A stretch of DNA of 64,000 nucleotides, from assembly GCA_029261715.1 (NCBI GenBank), contig JAJDAT010000025.1:1-64000 (forward strand). Direction: 5' to 3'. Below the pieces are notes generated by a model, which was not told the DNA's origin, made no database searches, and saw only the letters and a program-made list of their open reading frames with translations. The first letter of the stretch is position 1; the number at the start of each line of letters is the position of its first letter. This DNA is from Nitrospinia bacterium (lineage in GTDB: Bacteria; Nitrospinota; Nitrospinia; Nitrospinales; JAJDAT01). The translations under genes and the position numbers were made by a program. Below, piece after piece: positions 8,461 to 16,584 of the stretch.

Positions 8461-10290
8461 TTGAGCGACATATTGGCGTTAAACTCAGATTCATTGAGTT
8501 CGCCATCCATTGATATTAAAACGTCGATAAATTCAGGAACCATCGATTCCCTGGGCTGGGGGTTGGGGTGGTACCCAAATAACGATAATTCGGCGGTAAT
8601 TATAAAAGACGCCGTGTCCCGAAACACTCAAGACATGGTGCAAGCGTTAACCGATTGGACCAGTTTCCGGTTCACCGTCCTATTGTGTAATTCCATTGGA
8701 GCGGCAAAACACCCGACCCAGCACGATACCCAACCATTCCGACGCAGTTTTTCAGGCAGCGATTGGCTTTTCATTCATGACGGTAAGTTCAATCGTAGCA
8801 ATCTAGCAGATATTCACGATCAAGCTACCGGATTCCTTGAACCATTGGGAAACACCGATTCCGAATTAGCCTTTTGTTTGATGTTGAGCCGAATTCACGC
8901 ATCCGGGTCCAAATCACTTAAAGACGCCAAAGGTCAAAACTTATTGGAATGGTTTGGCGAGCTTGATGGACATGGCAGCGCCGACATTATTTTTACCGAC
9001 GGAAAAACGCTGGTTTTTTATCATGGGAAAAACTCGACGAAACCGATGTTTTACAAACGGTTTTGTCCACCCAATCCAGAAGCGGCGCTTGAGTCCGCGT
9101 CGCTGTCTCTGAATCTCAGTGACCCAAGAGATATGTATCGAACATTTTTGATGGTTTCCACCGGTCCGTTTCAAGGCGAAGACTGGGAAGAGATGGAATT
9201 GGGGCAACTTATCATGGCACGCAGAGGCGCGGTAGTGTGGAATAGCCATCGCGCTAAACCGACCCCGTACCCGTTTTCAAGTTTTCAAAGCCAAAGTCAA
9301 AGCCAAACGATTCCAGAAGAGAAAAGTTCCTTTAGTTCATTACAAACAGCGCAAGCATTAACAAGCTCCGTTGCTGAAGATGTCGAACAGTTCGCTCATG
9401 GTATTCAAGGTAAGCCATTTGATTATAGATTATATGAAGTGACTCATTTGACGGAATACAAGTATTCCGAACCTGTGGAACATAGCGAGCACACGTTTCG
9501 ATTAAATCCTTGGGAAGATAGCGATCAATTGGTCGTTGATGGCGGCGTAGAAATATCCGTTCCAGGAGAGAAACTCCAGTTTGAGGATGTATTTGGTAAT
9601 CCGTCAGTGCATTATTCGATTAACCAACCTTACACAGAGCTAAAAATTAAAAGTACGCACCGGGTAAAAGTTATTTCATCCACGCCAGACGATTACACAT
9701 CCTCAATGCGTAGAACTTCAATACCCTTGATTTGGATGCCCTGGCAAAGGCAAATGATGCAATCTTATTTGATGCCGCCAGAACTTCCGGAAACCCAACT
9801 ACGAGAACTCAACGAGTTCGCCATGAGTTTTGTAGAAAGAAACGATTATCACTTGCTACAAACAATCATGGATATGAACACGAGGATCTATGAAGATTTT
9901 ACTTACAAGCAAGGATCGACAAATTTAGAAACAACGCCCTTTGATATTTTTACATCGCGATCCGGCGTGTGCCAGGACTTTGCGAATTTGTTGATATGTT
10001 TATGCCGACTGTTGAATATCCCGGCGCGATATAGGGTAGGGTATATTTACACAAACGCCAATTACGAGAATAAGATTCAATCCGAAGCCTCGCATGCCTG
10101 GACAGAAGTTTATTTACCTTTTGTTGGCTGGCGCGGGTTCGATCCCACCAACGGATGTTTAGTCAATCAAGACCATGTCCGAGTCGCGTGTGGCAGAAAC
10201 TATCGTGACGCCACCCCCACTTCCGGTACGATCTTAAAAGGCGGCGGCTTAGAAAGCCTTTTAGTCGATGTCAAAATGAGAGAAGTCTAA
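8461..10290 (+). CDS. class-II amidotransferase-like / transglutaminase fusion
   Basis: A 609-residue two-domain protein. Residues 1-270 resemble class-II (Ntn-type) glutamine amidotransferases of the YafJ type, with LGWGLGWYPN, a HPTQHDTQPF segment and the FIHDGKF glutamine-site motif. Residues 320-605 form a transglutaminase with its own N-terminal beta domain and a complete triad: Cys504 (SGVCQDFAN), His545 (SHAWTEVY) and Asp561 (FDPTNG). Family amidotransferases begin Met-Cys, the Cys being the nucleophile; here the TTG start is followed by AGC, Ser. An AGGAG Shine-Dalgarno a few bases upstream fixes this start. The amidotransferase half may be altered or inactive, while the transglutaminase half looks intact. 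Confidence 0.88.
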   Translation: MSDILALNSDSLSSPSIDIKTSINSGTIDSLGWGLGWYPNNDNSAVIIKDAVSRNTQDMVQALTDWTSFRFTVLLCNSIGAAKHPTQHDTQPFRRSFSGSDWLFIHDGKFNRSNLADIHDQATGFLEPLGNTDSELAFCLMLSRIHASGSKSLKDAKGQNLLEWFGELDGHGSADIIFTDGKTLVFYHGKNSTKPMFYKRFCPPNPEAALESASLSLNLSDPRDMYRTFLMVSTGPFQGEDWEEMELGQLIMARRGAVVWNSHRAKPTPYPFSSFQSQSQSQTIPEEKSSFSSLQTAQALTSSVAEDVEQFAHGIQGKPFDYRLYEVTHLTEYKYSEPVEHSEHTFRLNPWEDSDQLVVDGGVEISVPGEKLQFEDVFGNPSVHYSINQPYTELKIKSTHRVKVISSTPDDYTSSMRRTSIPLIWMPWQRQMMQSYLMPPELPETQLRELNEFAMSFVERNDYHLLQTIMDMNTRIYEDFTYKQGSTNLETTPFDIFTSRSGVCQDFANLLICLCRLLNIPARYRVGYIYTNANYENKIQSEASHAWTEVYLPFVGWRGFDPTNGCLVNQDHVRVACGRNYRDATPTSGTILKGGGLESLLVDVKMREV

Positions 10291-10366
10291 GTATCGCCAT
10301 CCCCAAAAATTATCACCCTGAATAAAATAAATGTCACGCTGAGGCTCTCGAAGCGCGACCACCACA

Positions 10367-10654
10367 CTAAAGTTGTTTCCCAGGGTCTTCCCGGCCCAAA
10401 ATCCTGACAATAACAATTTCGTTGGAATCAATGCGAAAATAAATCGAGTGTGCTCGGTAAATGCTACGTCTATATCCTTCGCGGATATGTTCAACGGCTG
10501 GCCAGCGTTGGGGATAGTTGGATAGATCTTCTAAATGGACGTACAAACCAGAAACATATTTATCAGCCTGCTCCAGTCCAAACGTTTCGAATCCGAAAAC
10601 AAATAAACGATCAATATCCGCATCTGCGGAAAGAGTCAGTCTATATTTTGCCAT
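10367..10654 (-). CDS. ParE-type toxin
   Basis: A 95-residue RelE/ParE-superfamily protein starting MAKYRLTLSADADID, with the typical AEHI-like helix, YRRSIYRAHSIYFRI beta segment and IVRILGRED tail. ParE-type toxins block gyrase, or in RelE relatives cleave mRNA. This start is chosen because its first 14 bases overlap the 3' end of the upstream antitoxin gene, the usual coupled arrangement. An 11-residue longer reading is possible. The GR-D C-terminal pattern matches ParE better than RelE. Active target not determined. Confidence 0.85.
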   Translation of the reverse strand: MAKYRLTLSADADIDRLFVFGFETFGLEQADKYVSGLYVHLEDLSNYPQRWPAVEHIREGYRRSIYRAHSIYFRIDSNEIVIVRILGREDPGKQL

Positions 10655-10898
10655 CAGCTCGCAAACGTTTTTTTGCCGCTTCAACAATTTGCCGTGGTGT
10701 TCGTTTACTCATACCGCTTTGCTCGCCTTCAATGATGGCGGCTCGGATCGCTTCGATACCTGACTCGCGTTCCTGCTTTTCTCGGATAGCAGCGCGAATG
10801 ATTTCGCTATCGTTGTTATAGTTTCCGGAGGCAATTTGTTCTTTGATCCAGTCGGATTGTTGATCCGTAACTGAAATGCTTTTTTTCACAGTTCCCAT
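10641..10898 (-). CDS. ParD-type antitoxin
   Basis: An 85-residue ParD-like antitoxin. The N-terminal ribbon-helix-helix segment reads KKSISVTDQQSDWIKEQI, followed by the GNYNNDSEIIRAAIRE helix typical of type II ParD. The basic C-terminal half should wrap the toxin. It precedes and overlaps the toxin gene by 14 bases, so the pair is translationally coupled and probably autoregulated by the DNA-binding N-terminus. Two toxin-antitoxin pairs lie in this window; this one is complete. Confidence 0.88.
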   Translation of the reverse strand: MGTVKKSISVTDQQSDWIKEQIASGNYNNDSEIIRAAIREKQERESGIEAIRAAIIEGEQSGMSKRTPRQIVEAAKKRLRADGKI

Positions 10899-10981
10899 GA
10901 TTTTTCCTTGTCAAATATTAGGAGAGCTGTTCCTACTGAGTAGTATAATTGTCTCCTTCTCTCTTGCCAAGATCTTTTTCT

Positions 10982-11230
10982 TTATTTCTTAACCAGCCCA
11001 ACGATGAAAAGGAGAGCCATCGCGCCAGCAGTAGCGGTGATTATGGAACCTATAAGACCACCCGCGCTGATTCCCAATATGCCAAACAAAAAACCACCCA
11101 AAAAAGCTCCAATCACGCCAACGACCATATTGCCAATCAATCCAAATCCCTGGCCTTTCATGAACTTTCCTGCAAGCCATCCCGCGACTAGACCAATCAG
11201 TAGAAACGAAATTAATCCTGTAGATTCCAT
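10982..11230 (-). CDS. GlsB/YeaQ/YmgE family membrane protein
   Basis: An 82-residue protein of the transglycosylase-associated (YeaQ/YmgE/GlsB) family. It has three hydrophobic, glycine-rich segments: ISFLLIGLVAGWLAGKFM, a central NMVVGVIGAFLGGF stretch and a C-terminal helix. The KGQGFGLIGN loop is the family hallmark. Proteins of this type are small inner-membrane proteins induced under stress; their biochemical role is unresolved. It is a single gene, with the toxin-antitoxin pair 3' on the same strand. Confidence 0.85.
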   Translation of the reverse strand: MESTGLISFLLIGLVAGWLAGKFMKGQGFGLIGNMVVGVIGAFLGGFLFGILGISAGGLIGSIITATAGAMALLFIVGLVKK

Positions 11231-11586
11231 GGCTAACTCCTAATTTGATAGTGAGTGTTTTGGTTTATATGTAAAAGCATCACGTTGACTAAATAATGAA
11301 TACTGGACGGGATACGTAAATGAAAGCGAAACGGGTCGCAATATCAAAGCTGTGATTGTTATCTAGTTGTATCAGTTTGAGGAAGAACTTACTACTTTTG
11401 ATTGAAATGAAATTTAAAACAAGTTTGGTAGGAGAGAGGCTTGGTAAATAATAATTACGTTGAGGTATGTCATCCAAAAGGGATTACTCTTGACGCAAGT
11501 TTCTTAAAGAGTGAAATCAAGTTTCTTTATTAGTGATAATTTATTTTTGGTAAGTGAAATAATTTTAGAATTATGAATGCTTCAAC
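11231..11586. other. divergent intergenic region, nothing recognised
   Basis: An AT-rich 356-bp gap between the GlsB-like and FliG-like genes. It should contain both promoters. No supported ORF, repeat family member or stable hairpin was found. Confidence 0.4.
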
Positions 11587-12498
11587 GTGTTAAAGTTAAA
11601 CTCCAATTTAAAATTCATGGCAAACACCGATAACATTTTTGGAACTTTAACCATGGCTGAAATCATAGATGATGATGGAATCTTGGACTCTGGTCTTCCC
11701 GAAGATGTAAAAAAGCATTGGGAGTTGGGTTACAAAGCGGGCTATGAGCATGGCTTTGAAGATGGTCAAAAGGATGTTGTGAAAAAATCCAACCCTTGGT
11801 TGGCTGAAGATTTAGGCGATAATGTAGACGTTTCAAACGTTGATCCAAAAACAATAGCAATTGCTATGCTCAATGAAGATCCACATTTGGCCTCCATTAT
11901 TTTAGCGTTTATCGAACCGTCATTTGCAGCTCTCGTTTTATTAGAACTTTCAGTAAATATTCGTCCTAATTTAATATCCCGGCTAGGAAAGATGGAGAAT
12001 ATGTCTGCGGTAGCTATTCAAAAGTTAAACTCATCTCTTCCTTTTAAATTACCAGTTCCAAATGAACCTAAAGTAGAAATCGATGGAATCGGTAAGGCGG
12101 CCAGTATTCTGAGTTTTTTGCAACGAGCTGACGAAGACAAGATCATGAAAAAGATCGTATTCTTCGATTCTAAAATAGCGAACGAGATAAGTTGTCGTCG
12201 ATTTTATTTTAGCAAAATAGAATATTTGAGCGACGAAGACATCCAAACTCTTTTACCGGAGATTGATCAAGAAGATCTTCTTATATCTCTAAAAAATGTG
12301 AGCGACAGTCTTAAAGAAAAAATATATGCGAATATGACGGACCGAAGTTCAGCATTGCTTAAAGAGGACTTAGAAGGGCTCGGTCCCATAGCGTTAAGCA
12401 GAGTTGAAGAAGCGCAAGATAGAATAGTAGCGATTGTGGCAAGGCTCGAAGAAGAAGGAAAGATTCTCATCAACGAAATAGAAGAAGACTATGTTTGA
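11587..12498 (+). CDS. orphan FliG-like protein
   Basis: A 303-residue protein whose last two thirds match the middle and C-terminal domains of the flagellar switch protein FliG. NEDPHLASIILAFIEP matches the NEHPQTIALIL region of the FliG middle domain. Later, ANEISCRRFYF and DIQTLLPEIDQEDLLISLKN match the torque-helix region, and LKEDLEGLGPIALSRVEEAQ and ARLEEEGKIL match the FliG end. The usual FliG N-terminal domain is absent. Instead residues 45-65 have a GYKAGYEHGFEDGQ glycine-spaced motif like the FliH/YscL N-terminus. No other flagellar structural gene is nearby; an MCP gene lies 1.5 kb on. The start is uncertain: GTG at 11587, or ATG at 11617 or 11653. Confidence 0.8.
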   Translation: MLKLNSNLKFMANTDNIFGTLTMAEIIDDDGILDSGLPEDVKKHWELGYKAGYEHGFEDGQKDVVKKSNPWLAEDLGDNVDVSNVDPKTIAIAMLNEDPHLASIILAFIEPSFAALVLLELSVNIRPNLISRLGKMENMSAVAIQKLNSSLPFKLPVPNEPKVEIDGIGKAASILSFLQRADEDKIMKKIVFFDSKIANEISCRRFYFSKIEYLSDEDIQTLLPEIDQEDLLISLKNVSDSLKEKIYANMTDRSSALLKEDLEGLGPIALSRVEEAQDRIVAIVARLEEEGKILINEIEEDYV

Positions 12499-12520
12499 TA
12501 ATCTGTCAACTTTCACTCCT

Positions 12521-12787
12521 TTATTCTTCGGGTTCTTGTTTCCAAACAACGTCCTTTGCTTTGTTTCTTACATGAGCGACTTCGTTTTCTCCATTATCGT
12601 TTAGGGTCATTGGTTCGGATGCATCAACGACCATTGCGGAAACTTTTTCCATATTGCCGCCCAACTGCAAAACGACCTGGTCTCCGTTTTCGAGAACCTC
12701 GCTTTTAAAAATGAATAAAAAATTATAGTAATGCGTAAAATATAACGGCGTGTCGCCGTATTTGTCATAAACCTCTTCTTCTTCCAT
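12521..12787 (-). CDS. small conserved-looking hypothetical protein
   Basis: An 88-residue acidic protein of unknown function, with a central beta-rich segment (FKSEVLENGDQVVLQLGG) and no signal peptide or membrane segment. A GAGGAA sequence about ten bases upstream of the ATG supports translation. It is convergent with the FliG-like gene. No family recognised; real gene likely but not certain. Confidence 0.5.
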   Translation of the reverse strand: MEEEEVYDKYGDTPLYFTHYYNFLFIFKSEVLENGDQVVLQLGGNMEKVSAMVVDASEPMTLNDNGENEVAHVRNKAKDVVWKQEPEE

Positions 12788-12985
12788 AAGCCCTGTTATT
12801 CCTCATTTTAATTCGTCTTTTTATCAATCATTATGTTTAAATTATTGGTTTCATTCAAGAGTTAAAAGTATTATTAGAGGGATCTTCCTTTGCCTTCTTC
12901 GCTCTCTTTGCGGTAGAAATAGGTTCTATTTCAGGTTTTAATATAATAAGAACTCCATTTCCCTAAATTCTAACAAGGATCTTCG

Positions 12986-13966
12986 ATGTTGAAATTTGAG
13001 CAGTTTATTGAAATGACGGATAAGTTGGAAGAGGCTAATATTTTAATTTCAGCTTTAGAGTTAAGAATGTTTACACACTTGGGAAAAAAATTTAGTTCCG
13101 CTTCTGATATTGCCAGAAAACTAAAAGCTCCGAAAGAAGGGGTTGAAGCCATACTCAACGCTTTGGTCGCTATTGGAGCGGCTAGGAAACAGAAAGGTCA
13201 GTTTGCAAATACCTCTGAAACTTATAAATATTTTTGCGAATCGAGCCCTCACTACAAAAAAGGAACGGTTTTCCTGCGAAAAGAAAATAGAAGCGAATGG
13301 GAAAATTTAATCAATGTTGTCAAAAATGGTCGAGATTTAGAAGAGTTTGAAGGCGGCGACGATCCTGAGTTTCGTGATCTTTTCACTTATGCCATGCATG
13401 AAAGAAGTTTAGCTTATGCAAAGCCTTTGGCGGAAGCTGTTGCGCGAAATCCCGTTGGGCATATCGCCGACTTAGGGGGCGGTCCTGGTTCTTATAGCGC
13501 GGAGATATTGCGAAAAGATAAAAAAGCGCGCGCTACATTAATTGATCGTCCTGCCGCCATCAAAGTCGCTAAAGAAATTTTGGGCAAGGGGGCTTTATCG
13601 AAACGCTTTTCTTTTATCGAAGGCGATTTTTTTGAGATTGACCTAGAAGAAAAATACGACTCCGTGCTGTTTTCAAATATCTTGCATATTTATAATGAAA
13701 GCGAAAATAAAGGATTGTTTAAGAAAATTCATAAAGCGTTAAACCCAGGCGGTCGTTTACTGATTGTGGATTTGTTTTTAAACGACGACCAAACTTCGCC
13801 TTACAACGCAGCGCTGTTTTCTTTAACGATGTTGATGTATACAAAGACGGGTAGGACTTATACTTTCAGCGAAACAGAGGCGATGCTTAAGAAAACGGGG
13901 TTTGGAAAATTTAAACGGTTTAAAATAGGGAAGGGATCAAGCTTGATAGAAGCTATTAAACCTTGA
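12986..13966 (+). CDS. SAM-dependent O-methyltransferase-type protein
   Basis: A 326-residue class I methyltransferase with the layout of plant and bacterial O-methyltransferases (family 2). The N-terminal winged-helix dimerisation domain covers residues 1-75 (ISALELRMFTHLG, IARKLKAPKEGVEAILNAL). The catalytic Rossmann fold has motif I HIADLGGGPGSYS near residue 160, an acidic TLIDRPAA binding the SAM ribose, EGDFFEIDL and the post-motif LNPGGRLLIVDLF. It resembles BchU/CrtF-type enzymes and uncharacterised relatives. The usual catalytic His of phenolic O-methyltransferases is not evident, so the substrate cannot be predicted. It is convergent with the MCP gene, 7 bases apart. Confidence 0.85.
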   Translation: MLKFEQFIEMTDKLEEANILISALELRMFTHLGKKFSSASDIARKLKAPKEGVEAILNALVAIGAARKQKGQFANTSETYKYFCESSPHYKKGTVFLRKENRSEWENLINVVKNGRDLEEFEGGDDPEFRDLFTYAMHERSLAYAKPLAEAVARNPVGHIADLGGGPGSYSAEILRKDKKARATLIDRPAAIKVAKEILGKGALSKRFSFIEGDFFEIDLEEKYDSVLFSNILHIYNESENKGLFKKIHKALNPGGRLLIVDLFLNDDQTSPYNAALFSLTMLMYTKTGRTYTFSETEAMLKKTGFGKFKRFKIGKGSSLIEAIKP

Positions 13967-13973
13967 GGTTTAA

Positions 13974-15590
13974 TTAGTCGGACTTATCTTCGATTTTAAA
14001 ACTACCAAGTAGCTTCTTTAATTCGGAATAAGAATCGGTCAATCCTGTTGTTACGCCAGCGGTTTGTTTTAATGAGTTGGAGGATTCGCGCAGTCCTTTT
14101 TCTACTTCTTTTAGCGAGTCTAAGGCTTGCCCGGTAGCCATTTGTTGTTGCTGTGTTGAGACGGAAATTTTGTTTGCAGCTTCAAAGTTTGTTTGTGCGC
14201 CTTCCACTAATTTGGAAAGCTCCTCTAATGTGTTGTTCGCCAGCTTGGCTCCTTCTTTAATGGTTGAAGCTCCAGAGCTAGAGGCGCTCACTAGCCTTTT
14301 GGTGGCTTTTTGTATTTCTTGAATTTTAGTTTGAATTTCACGGGTTGAAGTCGTAACGTTTTCGGCTAATCTTCTGATCTCTCCAGCGACCACTCCAAAG
14401 CGATCTCCATATTGTCCTGCGCTTGAGGCTTCTAATGCGGCGTTAAAAGCGATCATTTTTGTTTGATCGGCGATGTCGTCGATGATTTCCATGACGCGGG
14501 TAATTTCTTTTGACTTTTTTTCTAGCTGGAGAATTTCAGCGACGCTGTTTTCATTGTCAGCTTTGATTTCGTCCATTTTATCCTTCATTGTTTCGATAGC
14601 TTCTCTTCCTCTTTTGGACTCATTGAATGCGCTTTCAGAGGCTTTCACAACGGATTGTGAATTGCTAGAAATATGGGCGGAAGCTGAAGAAAGTTCTTCT
14701 AAGGTAGAGGTGATTTCCGCAATAGAGGCGGTTTGTTGGATCGAAATCGAAGATTGGTTTTGGATTTCCTTGATAATTTCTGTCGCGGATTTGTCTCCTT
14801 GAAACGTAAATTGCTTAACGGATGTTAATATTTGTCGCAAGCGGTCTGAAAAATTATTAAACCAATGAGCCAATTCGCCAATTTCATTTTTTGCGTCTAC
14901 TTTAACTTGGGAAACTAAGTCCAATGAACGCGTGATTTGTGTTAACTGTTTTGCGGCTTGGATAATTGGAGACGAAATGCGATTTCCTAAATAAAGAGCC
15001 ACAAAAACTGCGCCAGCCAAGACAAAAGCATAAATATAGGCTAGTTGTTTTAATACTTCCAACCACACATTTTCTAATTCGTTTGCTAAAAATACGGCTT
15101 TGAGAGTTCCCTTGTTGGTAAGTCTTAACTCTTTATTAAGGATTAGAAAACCCGTTGCGGAATCTAAGCTGTAGTCTTCTTTGTTCTTTCCACGTTGCAC
15201 AATTCGGACAATCAAGCGCTTCATCCATGTTTCATTGAAACCTTTTTTTATAAAGTGGTATTCGATTTGTTGGGAAGGGACTTTATCCGAAGATTCAGTG
15301 GCTGGCAGGTCTAAACTTAAGCCTTCTATTTGAACGAATAGAAGGTTTGGTGTTGATTCATATAAGGCTTGAGCTTGAAGATTTTTTAGACTCTCCAAAT
15401 TATTATTTTCAATATTTCTTTCGGCTAAGAGGACAATCGGTTGGAGAGCGATATGACTTTTTTCTAGGATATGTTTTTCGCGCATATCAACTTCGCGTAA
15501 ATACCAAACAAGCCCTGTCGCAAGCATGGAGATAAAAATTACCAAAAAAACGGATACAAAAATTGTTATTCGAATGCTTTTGGTTTCCAC
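13974..15590 (-). CDS. methyl-accepting chemotaxis protein
   Basis: A 538-residue transmembrane chemoreceptor. Residues 7-30 are the first membrane helix and about 31-180 a periplasmic sensor domain with no recognised ligand fold. A second helix follows near residues 185-202 (YIYAFVLAGAVFVALYLG), then HAMP (residues 205-260) and the coiled-coil signalling domain. The hairpin tip reads DDIADQTKMIAFNAALEASS, matching the CheA/CheW-binding consensus, followed by FGVVAGEIRRLAENV. It should transmit an external signal to CheA. There is no obvious pentapeptide CheR tether at the C-terminus. No che genes lie in the window. Confidence 0.93.
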   Translation of the reverse strand: METKSIRITIFVSVFLVIFISMLATGLVWYLREVDMREKHILEKSHIALQPIVLLAERNIENNNLESLKNLQAQALYESTPNLLFVQIEGLSLDLPATESSDKVPSQQIEYHFIKKGFNETWMKRLIVRIVQRGKNKEDYSLDSATGFLILNKELRLTNKGTLKAVFLANELENVWLEVLKQLAYIYAFVLAGAVFVALYLGNRISSPIIQAAKQLTQITRSLDLVSQVKVDAKNEIGELAHWFNNFSDRLRQILTSVKQFTFQGDKSATEIIKEIQNQSSISIQQTASIAEITSTLEELSSASAHISSNSQSVVKASESAFNESKRGREAIETMKDKMDEIKADNENSVAEILQLEKKSKEITRVMEIIDDIADQTKMIAFNAALEASSAGQYGDRFGVVAGEIRRLAENVTTSTREIQTKIQEIQKATKRLVSASSSGASTIKEGAKLANNTLEELSKLVEGAQTNFEAANKISVSTQQQQMATGQALDSLKEVEKGLRESSNSLKQTAGVTTGLTDSYSELKKLLGSFKIEDKSD

Positions 15591-15756
15591 TTAGCGCTCC
15601 ATGCAATATAAAAGCGTTCTTAACTTCTTAGATGTTTTATTATAGTTCGTATCTCTTGATTCTTAATGGGTATTGTAAATGAAAAACGCTCAAATACTGA
15701 AACTGTTTTCCACTTTTATTGAAGAAAATAAGTTCTCTCTTTTTCGGCAAAATGAA

Positions 15757-16482
15757 TTAAATTACGAGCCGGGTAACGCTTATTTTTCCTTCAAAACAAG
15801 TTGAAATATCGGAGCCTGGAGTTTTGGGTCTCAAATTGTAATTCCCTTTATTTACAAAAGTTGAATCTTCCATTTCTTCAAAGGCAACATGTGCAGGGTT
15901 GTTGTCTACAGGAGAGTTCACAATATCAAGATCAATTTCCTCCGTTTGAACATGAGGCAAATTAATATTCCAATAAACTTTAGGTTCTTTTGCTGCATCT
16001 AACACCGTTTTGATCACGTCCACGCTGCGTTCTGTAGCCAGATTCCAATCGATCTCTCTTCCTCTTATATGATGAGAAAGAGCTATTCCTGGAGTTCCCC
16101 AAATTGTAGATTCCCTTGCGGCGGCTAAGGTTCCCGATGTATAGATATCGACGCCAAGATTGCCTCCCGCATTTATCCCAGAAACTACATAATCAATGGG
16201 AATATCTTTAACTAAAGCGTTTAAACCTAATCGGACGCAATCGGCTGGTGTGCCATGCGCGGTCCATCGTTTGAGTTCTTTAGGATTGGTTGTTTTCAAT
16301 GCTTCCACTTTTATAGGAAGTTTGCCCGATACTTGGTGGCCGCAACCGGATAATCCTTTTGCTGGCGCCACAGTGTAAAGATTCCCGAATTTTTGCATTA
16401 AAAGAATAAGAGCTTTTAATCCAGGAGCGTCTATCCCGTCGTCATTTGTTAGCAGAAAGTTTTGAAATTTAGAGTCACTCAT
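15757..16482 (-). CDS. surE: 5'/3'-nucleotidase SurE
   Basis: A 241-residue SurE phosphatase, which removes phosphate from nucleoside monophosphates and may also act on short polyphosphate. The metal-binding start LLTNDDGIDAPG (residues 11-22) is complete, with NDD acidic ligands. VAPAKGLSGCGHQ and the SGINAGGNLGVDIYTSGT phosphate-binding loop are both present. Length is normal. It is cytosolic, single-domain, and ahead of it on the same strand is only a short AT-rich gap. SurE is often linked to pcm and rpoS; neither is seen here. Confidence 0.95.
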   Translation of the reverse strand: MSDSKFQNFLLTNDDGIDAPGLKALILLMQKFGNLYTVAPAKGLSGCGHQVSGKLPIKVEALKTTNPKELKRWTAHGTPADCVRLGLNALVKDIPIDYVVSGINAGGNLGVDIYTSGTLAAARESTIWGTPGIALSHHIRGREIDWNLATERSVDVIKTVLDAAKEPKVYWNINLPHVQTEEIDLDIVNSPVDNNPAHVAFEEMEDSTFVNKGNYNLRPKTPGSDISTCFEGKISVTRLVI

Positions 16483-16584
16483 ATCTTAAAAGGTAGATGA
16501 TATTTTATATAAATACAGGGTTAGCGATAAAAGATTTAGTTTATAGGAAATAGTAAAAAAGATCAGGATTTTTTGGTTTTTATC

